Assembly (NCBI GenBank): GCA_018500065.2
Contig: JAHBAO020000108.1
Coordinates: 1 to 40,241, forward strand
DNA length: 40,241 nucleotides
Source of the DNA: Octadecabacter sp.
GTDB lineage: Bacteria > Pseudomonadota > Alphaproteobacteria > Rhodobacterales > Rhodobacteraceae
Direction: 5' to 3'
Shown: piece by piece, positions 9,205-15,035 of the stretch
How the letters are laid out: the number at the start of each line of letters is the position of its first letter
Position numbering within the stretch: the stretch's first letter is position 1
The notes under the pieces: model-generated
What the model was told of the DNA's origin: nothing
The model's database searches: none
Seen by the model: the letters and a program-made list of their open reading frames with translations, nothing else
Position numbers and translations under genes: made by a program

Positions 9205-9627
9205 ATGGCTATTCAGCGCACTTTCTCTATTATCAAACCAGACGCAACAAAGCGTAACCTGACAGGCGCGATTGCTGCCAAGTTCGAAGAAGCTGGCCTG
9301 CGCATCGTCGCATCCAAGCGTATCCAGCTGTCCCTCGCGCAGGCACAAACATTTTACGGCGTTCACTCTGAGCGTCCGTTCTTCGGCGAACTCTGCGAAT
9401 TCATGATCTCCGAGCCAATTGTTGTTCAGGTTCTGGAAGGCGAAGACGCCATCGCGAAGAACCGCGAAGTTATGGGTGCAACAAACCCTGCGGATGCAGC
9501 AGACGGCACAATCCGTAAGGAATTCGCACTGTCCATCGGTGAAAACTCTGTGCACGGGTCCGACGCGCCAGAAACAGCAGCAGAAGAAATCGCATTCTTC
9601 TTCTCCGGCCTTGAGCTGGTCGGCTAA
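9205..9627 (+). CDS. ndk: Nucleoside-diphosphate kinase
   Basis: Transfers the gamma phosphate of ATP to other nucleoside diphosphates, balancing NTP and dNTP pools. 140 residues, exactly the usual length, beginning MAIQRTFSIIKPDA. The active-site histidine lies in the NSVHGSDAPETAAEEIAFFF segment near the C-terminus (about residue 117), which is the family signature. GAGG lies about 7 bases upstream of the ATG. A strong intrinsic terminator follows, so this is probably a single-gene unit with its own promoter in the 106-base divergent region. Confidence 0.97.
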   Translation: MAIQRTFSIIKPDATKRNLTGAIAAKFEEAGLRIVASKRIQLSLAQAQTFYGVHSERPFFGELCEFMISEPIVVQVLEGEDAIAKNREVMGATNPADAADGTIRKEFALSIGENSVHGSDAPETAAEEIAFFFSGLELVG

Positions 9628-9649
9628 GCCACTTAGCATTTGATTTAAG

Positions 9650-9683
9650 GGCCCCGCTGGAGTGATCTGGCGGGGCCTTTTTT
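9650..9683 (+). terminator. Intrinsic terminator of ndk
   Basis: GGCCCCGC (9650-9657) pairs with GCGGGGCC (9670-9677), a 12-base loop separates them, and six T follow (9678-9683). It begins 23 bases after the ndk stop. Confidence 0.9.
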
Positions 9684-9695
9684 ATTGGCACCGCG

Positions 9696-9759
9696 ACGAA
9701 CCCGAGGCTTTCGCCTCGCGCCTGACGCGGATCGCGCTCCGGTTCGGAGCGAGGGTCGT
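9696..9759 (+). promoter_or_regulatory. Branched, RNA-like leader before the EamA gene
   Basis: Between the ndk terminator and the transporter start the sequence can fold into a closed junction. An outer stem joins ACGA plus CC (9696-9702, one bulged A) to GG plus TCGT (9754-9759). Inside are CGAGGC-TTTC-GCCTCG (9703-9718), a weak CGC/GCG stem (9719-9729) and CGCTCCG-GTT-CGGAGCG (9735-9751). The start codon is 20 bases downstream. It does not match a riboswitch class I can recognise; a regulatory leader is an inference from foldability and position. Confidence 0.35.
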
Positions 9760-9778
9760 GATCGAATTTGGAGAACTT

Positions 9779-10603
9779 ATGCACCTTTTCGCCCTAATCG
9801 TCGTGACCATGTGCGCCTTTGCTGCCAATTCTATTTTGGCACGGGCAGGGGCTTTCACGTTTGAGATGGCGCCGCTGCTGTTTGCAGGGGTGCGTCTGGC
9901 CAGCGGGGCTATGATGCTGGCGGTGCTGGTTTTGCTGCGCGGGGGATGGGTGCGTGTTGATCGCGCACGTGTGATCACTGCAAGCACGCTGTTGTTGTAT
10001 TTGATCCCGTTTTCAATTGCTTATCTGACATTGCCGTCTGGTGTGGGCGCTTTGATTCTGTTCGGGATTGTGCAGATCACCATGTTTGGTGGGTCTTATC
10101 TGGCGGGCACGCAGCCAAGTGCGCGACAATGGGCTGGCATGGCTGTTGCGATGGTGGGGCTTGGCTGGTTGTTATGGCCAACAGAACGCATGACGTTGGA
10201 CTTTGTTGGCGTCGTGTTCATGGTGGTGTCAGGTTTTGGCTGGGGCGTGTTTTCCATGCGCGGACGCGGCAGCAAAGACCCGCTTGGCGATATGGCGCTA
10301 AGCTTTGCTTTGTGCGCGCCTGTGGCGTTGGTTTTGATGTTGATTGGTGACGGTTGGTCGCTTGGCGGCATTGTTTGTGCTGTTGTCAGTGGCGCGATCA
10401 CGTCCGGCTTGGGTTATGCGCTTTGGTATCGCGTTCTGCCGCAGGTGGCGGCGACCACGAGCGCGGTGGCGCAGTTAACCGTTCCCGTGATTGCCATCGT
10501 TGCGGGCGCTGTTTTGTTGAATGAAACTATTACATTGAACGTCGTTTTGGCCTCGGCCGTCGTGCTGGGCGGGATCGCTGTTTCGGTTCTTAAGCGGGCT
10601 TAA
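9779..10603 (+). CDS. EamA/DMT-superfamily transporter
   Basis: 274 residues, almost entirely hydrophobic, compatible with ten membrane segments arranged as two EamA repeats (about 1-130 and 140-274). Typical DMT features are the glycine-rich second half and the terminal stretch GAVLLNETITLNVVLASAVVLGGIAVSVL. The substrate cannot be told; members export amino acids, metabolites or nucleotide-related compounds. The start at 9779 (MHLFALIVV) follows GGAG by about 6 bases, and an upstream in-frame start at 9662 falls inside the ndk terminator and is rejected. Its TAA overlaps the stop of the convergent gene remnant (TTAA). Confidence 0.85.
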   Translation: MHLFALIVVTMCAFAANSILARAGAFTFEMAPLLFAGVRLASGAMMLAVLVLLRGGWVRVDRARVITASTLLLYLIPFSIAYLTLPSGVGALILFGIVQITMFGGSYLAGTQPSARQWAGMAVAMVGLGWLLWPTERMTLDFVGVVFMVVSGFGWGVFSMRGRGSKDPLGDMALSFALCAPVALVLMLIGDGWSLGGIVCAVVSGAITSGLGYALWYRVLPQVAATTSAVAQLTVPVIAIVAGAVLLNETITLNVVLASAVVLGGIAVSVLKRA

Positions 10604-10802
10604 CAATCGCGGCCCACTTCGCTGTTTCGCAGACGTGTTTCAACCCGCATACAGCGGTCGCGCGCTTCGTAATAATAGCCGCGGGCGTACCACTGAACCG
10701 CCGTTGTGATGTCGCCATCCGACAGAAGCCACGCACCACGCAGGTATCGACCTGCGTAAAGCAGGTTGGTTTCAGCATCCAGTGGTGCGTTGGGGGCGCG
10801 GG
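10600..10802 (-). pseudogene. C-terminal remnant of a lytic transglycosylase
   Basis: An open stretch of about 66 codons without a plausible start ends at 10600. Its sequence (NLLYAGRYLRGAWLLSDGD, then AVQWYARGYYYEARDRC) matches the end of SLT-type murein lytic transglycosylases, where NLRYAARYL and ARGYYYDAK are conserved. The catalytic glutamate segment and everything before it are absent, and the open frame runs back to the stop of the TfoX-like gene. It is best read as a gene end left by deletion; expression as part of another protein is not possible because of the intervening TAA at 10803. Confidence 0.7.
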
Positions 10803-11129
10803 TTACCGCCGATCAATCAGGCCGATTTGGTCCATGAAGGCATCGAGTTCTGATTTTGGCGCATTGAAGTGCGTGGCCTTGAGTGCGTCAAACTTGATCC
10901 GCAACGCCTTTTTTTCCTCGCCTTTACAGTCATTCCACGGACGACCTTGCAGGGCCATGTGCAGCGCGTAGTATCCGATGAAATGCGGGCGGTTCCCTGT
11001 GGCCAACAGCCTTGCATAGGCCGCATCCGCACCCATTTCGCGCAAGTCTTCCGCAGTCATGATGCCAGCGGCATTGTACATCGCTTCGGATGCGGGGCCG
11101 ATGTTTCTGATGGTGGAAATGGCAGCCAT
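10803..11129 (-). CDS. TfoX C-terminal-domain protein
   Basis: 108 residues covering only the helix-hairpin-helix-like C-terminal domain of TfoX/Sxy proteins: TIRNIGPASEAMYNAAGIMTAEDL, then GADAAYARLL and ALQGRPWNDC, the last matching the family GxxWN position. The N-terminal TfoX domain is absent, which is common for stand-alone versions in alphaproteobacteria. In gammaproteobacteria TfoX controls competence genes, but that role should not be transferred to this single domain. No convincing ribosome site precedes the ATG at 11129. Its stop is followed after two bases by the transglycosylase remnant on the same strand. Confidence 0.8.
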   Translation of the reverse strand: MAAISTIRNIGPASEAMYNAAGIMTAEDLREMGADAAYARLLATGNRPHFIGYYALHMALQGRPWNDCKGEEKKALRIKFDALKATHFNAPKSELDAFMDQIGLIDRR

Positions 11130-11293
11130 GCAGACAGTCTAGGCTTGGGGCAAACAAAGGGCCAGAGGGACGCGGCAAGATGCTGTAGAACATCACCTCG
11201 GCGTACCGTCTGGCCTGAATGCCGCCGCCTGAGGGGAGGAAAGGCGGCGGGATTGTTAGAAGGTGGGGGCGTTGGACGATGGGGTCGTCTGAA

Positions 11294-11410
11294 TTAGATG
11301 CTCGCAAAGTCCTTGAAGACGACTGGCTTCGGCGGACCGGGCCTGCGGCGCGTGCCATTGGTGGAGGGTTGCGGTGTTGCCGGTACGGGTGTTGGTGTGT
11401 GAGTCGGCAT
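11294..11410 (-). CDS. Possible 38-residue Pro/Thr/Arg-rich protein
   Basis: A short frame beginning MPTHTPTPVPATPQP and ending VVFKDFASI, with the basic-proline patch RRRPGPPKP in the middle. The reason to report it is its start: AAAGGAG sits six bases ahead of the ATG, one of the best ribosome sites in the window. No transmembrane segment or known domain is seen. It lies alone between the TfoX-like gene and the tRNA-Asn element, in a stretch with no other convincing gene. It may be a genuine small protein or a chance frame; similarity search in other Rhodobacteraceae would decide. Confidence 0.45.
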   Translation of the reverse strand: MPTHTPTPVPATPQPSTNGTRRRPGPPKPVVFKDFASI

Positions 11411-11830
11411 CTGCCGCTCCTTTGTCTGCTGTTTCGGTGCCTTGTTTTGGCGGGGGCCGCCCGATGTTCAGCCTCTTGTCGGGCCATAGATTCAGCAAAG
11501 CGCGGGTTCGTGTTATGGCAGTGACGCAAATGTGGCGTGAATGTGGCGACGGCGTCTTGTGATGCAAAAGACACGCTGGATCGCTGGGGTGTTCGATCGG
11601 CGGAGCAATTGAACTTTGGCGCGCCATCAAATTTACGCCGGATTGAAGGCTTCGGTGGCAGCCGTGCTGGTTTCACTATGAACGGCAAACAACTGTAAAA
11701 CGGGCGAACACTATTGCGAAATGCTTGGCGACCCGTGTCGGGCGCTTTGGTTTAATGGCCTTGGAGCAAAACCAGAGACACAATGCTTGCGCGCCCGCAA
11801 AACGGTCATTGGGTAAGCTTAATTTTTAGG
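11411..11830. other. 420-base stretch without a supported gene
   Basis: This stretch separates the 38-residue frame from the distal attachment repeat. Frames are open on both strands, but none has a ribosome site or a recognisable product. The most protein-like is a 53-codon + frame at 11537-11698 without a good start. Nothing RNA-like is recognised. Confidence 0.4.
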
Positions 11831-11852
11831 AAGTTTGGCTCCGGCGGTAGGG
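11831..11852. repeat. Distal attachment-site repeat
   Basis: 22 bases identical to 13951-13972, beginning AAGTTTGGCTCCGGCGG. This is the displaced copy of the tRNA-Asn 3' end (complement CTACCGCCGGAGCCA plus five bases beyond CCA). No tRNA body follows it, as the sequence diverges immediately after GGG. Confidence 0.85.
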
Positions 11853-12057
11853 GCGTGCCCGTTTCCGCATATCCCCATGAAATCATGCTAAAACTCTTCC
11901 GGATTCCAGCGCGACGTCGGCGGTGTGCTCAGAATCGTGCCGTACTTTGTGCCCATGTGCAACAGGAAGTACACAAGATTATCTGCGTCATAGGGTTCAC
12001 GGACAGCTCTGGCGCAAACTGACCAAATTGAACTCAATCACGCTGGGTGTTCGGGCG
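11853..12057. other. Left end of the element, with a possible gene end on the - strand
   Basis: A - strand frame closing with TAG at 11888-11890 reads like a protein C-terminus over its last 37 codons (11891-12001; includes NLVYFLLHMGTKYG and PPTSRWNPEEF). It has no credible start, because upstream it runs into the control region of the nucleotidyltransferase gene. I do not recognise the family. It could be the tail of a gene truncated during decay of the element. Confidence 0.35.
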
Positions 12058-12130
12058 CTGTGTGTAGCAAAATAATACTTGCTACACACAGGGGGGGTGC
12101 GTGTAGCAAATTTATGATTGATGCACACAG
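12058..12130 (+). promoter_or_regulatory. Two tandem inverted-repeat operators
   Basis: Site 1 is perfect: CTGTGTGTAGCAA (12058-12070), 8-base spacer, TTGCTACACACAG (12079-12091). Site 2 has the same 13-8-13 layout with imperfect arms: GTGCGTGTAGCAA (12097-12109) and TTGATGCACACAG (12118-12130). The centres are 39 bases apart. A -10-like TATGAT (12113-12118) overlaps the spacer and right arm of site 2, though no good -35 precedes it. The start codon of the next gene is 18 bases after site 2. The layout suggests repression by a dimeric regulator; none is encoded in the element as it stands. Confidence 0.7.
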
Positions 12131-12148
12131 ACTGAATTGAGGTATCAG

Positions 12149-13168
12149 ATGAACCCTGTCTCACACCCCCGGGCGGCCCAGGTCGCCTATCAGGATCTAC
12201 TGCGCATGCATCTCGACGAGGCGGCCTCGGAAGTTGTGGGCAGCATTGAGGAGCGCCACCGCAATGGGCGGACCTACCTCTATGATCGGTTTCGGATCGG
12301 GACCGAGATGAAGAGCCGCTATCTGGGCGAGGATAGCCCCGACTTGCGTGATCGCCTTGCGCGCGCCGCAGACCTGAAAGCGGAAGCTCAGGATCGAAAA
12401 AAGCGCATGTCGCGCTTGGCACGGGTCCTGAGGTCCGAGGGGATGATCGGAACAGACCGGGAGACAGGCTCGCTGCTCCTCGCATTTGCGCGCGCCGGTG
12501 TCTTCCGTCTGGGGGGCACTTTGATCGGGACCGCAGCCTATGCCCTTTATCAAGGGGAACTAGGCGTGCGGTTCGACTCTGATGATCTTGCACAGACCGG
12601 GGATATCGATTTCGCAAGCTTCGAGCGGCTTTCAATGGCTTTGGGCGACCGCGTTGAGGAAGAACCGGGGGATATACTTCGCTCGATGAAATTCGACGCT
12701 GTTCCCGGAGGCTTCGACCGGCAGGTCTGGAAGTGGCGTCAAAGCGGGGGCGAGGCCATGGTCGAGTTCCTGACACCTGCTTTCGGCGAGGAAGGCGTCA
12801 AGCCGCTTCCCGCCCTGGGGGGCAGTGCCCAATCGCTGAATTACCTCAATTTCCTGATCGCAGAGCCGATACATGCGCTGGCACTCTATAGATCCGGCGT
12901 CCTAGTGCAGATCCCGCGCCCCGAGCGTTTCGCGATACACAAGCTGATCGTGGCGAGCAGGCGGCACGGCGGCCCGGATGAGGTCAAGTCGCGCAAGGAT
13001 CGGGCTCAGGCCGAGTTCTTGATCCGCGTTCTCGCGCAAGACAGGCCCGACGATCTGTCAGAGGCCTACCAGCATGCGATGTCCCAAGGCCCCCGGTGGC
13101 GGGATCGGATCGCATCAAGCCTCGCACGCATGCCGGCGACAAGCGACCTTCTCAGCGAGCTGTCGTAA
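12149..13168 (+). CDS. Nucleotidyltransferase-fold protein, GSU2403/NTP_transf_8-like
   Basis: 339 residues. The central domain has the polymerase-beta-type nucleotidyltransferase motifs: GG at 122-123 (FRLGGTLIGTAAYALY) and a DxD pair at Asp152 and Asp154 (TGDIDFASF); a third acidic residue is likely in the AMVEFLTP strand. The N-terminal 90 residues are helical and charged; the C-terminal part is a helical domain with FAIHKLIVASRRHGG. The layout recalls the GSU2403 family; the reaction and substrate are unknown. Related folds include AbiEii/MenT-type toxins, but this is not evidently one of them. The ATG at 12149 is chosen because GAGG precedes it by six bases; an in-frame TTG at 12137 is weaker. 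It sits directly behind tandem operators and is followed by the start of a lost gene. Confidence 0.75.
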   Translation: MNPVSHPRAAQVAYQDLLRMHLDEAASEVVGSIEERHRNGRTYLYDRFRIGTEMKSRYLGEDSPDLRDRLARAADLKAEAQDRKKRMSRLARVLRSEGMIGTDRETGSLLLAFARAGVFRLGGTLIGTAAYALYQGELGVRFDSDDLAQTGDIDFASFERLSMALGDRVEEEPGDILRSMKFDAVPGGFDRQVWKWRQSGGEAMVEFLTPAFGEEGVKPLPALGGSAQSLNYLNFLIAEPIHALALYRSGVLVQIPRPERFAIHKLIVASRRHGGPDEVKSRKDRAQAEFLIRVLAQDRPDDLSEAYQHAMSQGPRWRDRIASSLARMPATSDLLSELS

Positions 13169-13178
13169 GGAGGTGGTG

Positions 13179-13211
13179 ATGGCAAACCAGCCGTCCCTCG
13201 GGCCAATATGA
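13179..13211 (+). pseudogene. Truncated start of a second operon gene
   Basis: Four bases after the nucleotidyltransferase stop comes GGAGGTGGTG and then ATG with nine further codons (MANQPSLGPI) before TGA. A ribosome site this strong at operon spacing suggests the genuine start of a partner gene whose body was lost. The deleted gene cannot be identified from ten residues. Confidence 0.5.
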
Positions 13212-13392
13212 GCAAGATTTAGGCCGTTAAATCTGCCACTCTCAGGTCAAACACGGGCATGGGAAACGCGCAGGCAAGCTGAGATCGCGATCTTCATATA
13301 TATAAACTGCTTCTACAATCCGCGACGCCGACACTCAGCGTTGGGTTGGAAAAGCCCGGGCGTTTTCGAACGCAAGGTGGCTCAAAGGAGCA

Positions 13393-13836
13393 TCAGGAGC
13401 GGCGCAAAGGCGCGTGTGCGATCTCGCGGTCACGTAGCAGGAGGGCCTGGCGCAGCGTTTCCTGGACGGCGGCCTCGCGGCTGAGATCCGCATGAGCGGC
13501 GGCGGCGCTGCGGTAAGGGGCCGCCGCGCGCGTCCGCTCGAAGGCTTCAATTTCGAAGCGCGCGAGATTGACCAGGATGTGCTCCGCTATATCGGGTGCA
13601 ATTGGCATCGTCTTCTCCGTCAGGGCGGCAAAGACCTGATCGCTCACCGCTGTGAGGCGGCGGGCGAGGATCTTCGCGTGTGACGGGGAAATTGTACGAA
13701 GTGAGAAACACGCAAAGTTATTTCCGGATAGGTTCAGGTAGCCTTGATCGATCTGGTATTTTGGCCAGCGCCTGCGCCAGTAGAATCCGGATTTGCGTTG
13801 TTCGAGATGTGGTTGAGAGCTTCGACTCCGGGGCAT
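13393..13836 (-). pseudogene. Integrase fragment (tyrosine-recombinase type, N-terminal part)
   Basis: 147 codons starting MPRSRSSQPHLEQRKSG with AGGAGG seven bases upstream. The early FYWRRRWP followed by LSGNNFACFSLRTISPSHA and ARRLTAVSDQVFAAL is the pattern of the N-terminal domain of many alphaproteobacterial tyrosine integrases; intact members have about 400 residues or more. The core-binding and catalytic domains (R...HxxR...Y) are absent: the frame ends at 13393 and nothing similar follows. The longer frame from 13926 is an artefact of reading through the GTGCAC repeats. Position and inward direction next to tRNA-Asn support its role as the former integrase of this element. Confidence 0.65.
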
Positions 13837-13849
13837 AAAAATGCCTCCT

Positions 13850-13891
13850 GTGCACCTAAATGTGCACCGCCAAGTGCACCTGAATGTGCAC
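13850..13891. repeat. Four GTGCAC repeats with 12-base period
   Basis: GTGCAC begins at 13850, 13862, 13874 and 13886, exactly every 12 bases; copies 1 and 3 share CCTAAAT or CCTGAAT downstream. Each hexamer is itself a palindrome. The array begins just upstream of the integrase ribosome site, the place for an operator or for arm-type sites of a recombinase or excisionase. Confidence 0.75.
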
Positions 13892-13950
13892 CTCGTCCTC
13901 GAGCGCAGCGCGCGTCCGAAAAACATCTAATGATTTCAGAGGAGAAGAGA

Positions 13951-13972
13951 AAGTTTGGCTCCGGCGGTAGGG
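13951..13972. repeat. tRNA-proximal attachment-site repeat
   Basis: The copy of the 22-base repeat that overlaps the 3' end of tRNA-Asn. Bases 13956-13972 are within the tRNA gene and 13951-13955 lie just beyond the encoded CCA. Confidence 0.85.
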
Positions 13973-14030
13973 ATCGAACCTACGACAAATTGATTAACAG
14001 TCAACTGCTCTACCGCTGAGCTACGCCGGA
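13956..14030 (-). tRNA. tRNA-Asn(GUU)
   Basis: Complete cloverleaf of 75 bases with encoded CCA. The acceptor stem TCCGGCG pairs with CGCCGGA, the discriminator is G, the D arm reads GCTCAGCGGTAGAGC, the anticodon loop CTGTTAA gives GUU, and the T loop TTCGATC is present. Its 3' end serves as the attachment site of the element to its left. Confidence 0.95.
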
Positions 14031-14094
14031 ATACCGTCGTCCGTATAGCCACGAGATTCTGGCGCGTCTAGGGGGTTTCAAAGGTTTTTTCGCT

Positions 14095-14994
14095 TCATGT
14101 CAGGACAAATTGTGCTGTGGCTGAAAGCGGGCCAACGGGCGCTGCTTTTTTACGTTGGGTCAGGTCCACAAGATGGGCCAAAACATTGCGTTGCGCCATT
14201 GGAAGTAGGGGTTTGGGCGTGTCGTGATAGATGCGGGCCGTCAGATCTGCGGGCGTGGCTGCACCAAAGGATAGGGCGGCGAGAATTTCTGCTTCACGCC
14301 CCAAACGATGCGCGACAAGGTCCGCGAGGCGCGATTGTGCGTCCTGAATGGGGGCGCCGTGGGCTGAGTAAGCACGAGTCATGGCGGTCTTCGCCAGTGC
14401 AGCGCAAGAGGCCATGAAGTCCGTGAGATCACCATCGGGGGGAGAAACAAGTGAGCTGGCCCAACCCATCATGTGATCGCCCGTAAACGCAGCATTTCCC
14501 CAAAGAAAGCTGAGGTGATTGCCAAAATGCCCCGGCGTGTGCAGTGCGGTAAGGTGCCAGTCGCCACCGTCAATCACCTCGCCAGACGTTACCAAGACAT
14601 CTGGTTTGAAATCATGATCCACGCCTTCACCGCCCCCCATTTCGCCGGACGCGGCGAGGGTTTTCATCACGTCAGAACGGCCCGCAGAGCTGTCGCCAAA
14701 CGCGAGAATCGGCGCAGACGTGGCATCAGACAGCGCGCGGGCGAGGGGGGAGTGGTCCAAGTGGCTATGGGTGATAAGGATATGGCTGACAGTGCGGCCC
14801 GCAATTGCGGCGATCAGGGCATCAAGGTGGTCATCATCCAACGGGCCGGGGTCGATCACGGCGAGGGTGTCGGTCCCGAGCAAGTACGTATTGGTCCCCC
14901 AATGGGTCATTGGTGATGGGTTTGGGGCGAGAACGCACGACAAACCGTCTTCCAATTGCACCGAAACACCTGCCTTTGGGGGCTCATTGCTCAT
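14095..14994 (-). CDS. MBL-fold metallo-hydrolase, LACTB2-like
   Basis: 299 residues. The metallo-beta-lactamase fold shows all metal positions: THSHLDH (75-81), HTPGH (152-156), TGDHMMGW (171-178) and a late His in YSAHGAP (212). A C-terminal winged-helix-like tail (about 225-290) is typical of the LACTB2 group, whose studied member is an endoribonuclease; other MBL proteins of this length are thiolesterases or glyoxalase II-like enzymes. The absence of a signal peptide points to the cytosol. It is divergent from the histidine kinase, with only 41 bases between the two starts. Confidence 0.85.
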   Translation of the reverse strand: MSNEPPKAGVSVQLEDGLSCVLAPNPSPMTHWGTNTYLLGTDTLAVIDPGPLDDDHLDALIAAIAGRTVSHILITHSHLDHSPLARALSDATSAPILAFGDSSAGRSDVMKTLAASGEMGGGEGVDHDFKPDVLVTSGEVIDGGDWHLTALHTPGHFGNHLSFLWGNAAFTGDHMMGWASSLVSPPDGDLTDFMASCAALAKTAMTRAYSAHGAPIQDAQSRLADLVAHRLGREAEILAALSFGAATPADLTARIYHDTPKPLLPMAQRNVLAHLVDLTQRKKAAPVGPLSATAQFVLT

Positions 14995-15035
14995 ACTGCG
15001 TTCCCTTGTGTGCCATTTCGCATTAGCGTCGCTGC

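Larger units (their letters stand above)
11831..13972. mobile_element. Decayed integrative element at tRNA-Asn
   Basis: A 2.1-kb block bounded by two identical 22-base direct repeats (11831-11852 and 13951-13972). The right copy includes the 3' end of the intact tRNA-Asn gene and its CCA. A truncated integrase gene starts 120 bases inside the tRNA-proximal end and reads inward, the usual arrangement for tRNA-targeting islands. The cargo is a nucleotidyltransferase-fold gene and the first codons of a second gene. Most of the original element, including the integrase catalytic domain, is missing, so it is not expected to move by itself. Confidence 0.8.

Noticed and set aside
11222..11250. 9-base inverted repeat CCGCCGCCT/AGGCGGCGG as a terminator
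   Set aside because: No T-run on either strand; may form a stem but gives no support for termination.
10930..11688. Long - strand frame of 252 codons overlapping the TfoX-like gene
   Set aside because: It covers the TfoX-domain gene in another frame, has Arg/Pro/Ser-rich composition typical of shadow frames in GC-rich DNA, and lacks a ribosome site.
11537..11698. 53-codon + frame with fairly protein-like sequence (DTLDRWGVRSAEQLNFGAP)
   Set aside because: Only a GTG without ribosome site could start it, an in-frame stop lies just before, and no family was recognised.
12137..12148. TTG start four codons upstream for the nucleotidyltransferase
   Set aside because: The ATG at 12149 has GAGG at six bases; TTG has no ribosome site.
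13256..13320. AGATCGCGATCT palindrome and AT-rich patch between cargo and integrase as a promoter or origin
   Set aside because: A single palindrome without neighbouring repeats or a coherent promoter gives too little support.
13850..13891. GTGCAC array as a CRISPR array
   Set aside because: Units of 12 bases without proper repeats and spacers, and no cas genes.
13837..13926. N-terminal extension of the integrase frame with CTFRCTWRCTFRCT repeats
   Set aside because: The peptide repeats are the translated GTGCAC array; a much better start with AGGAGG lies at 13836.
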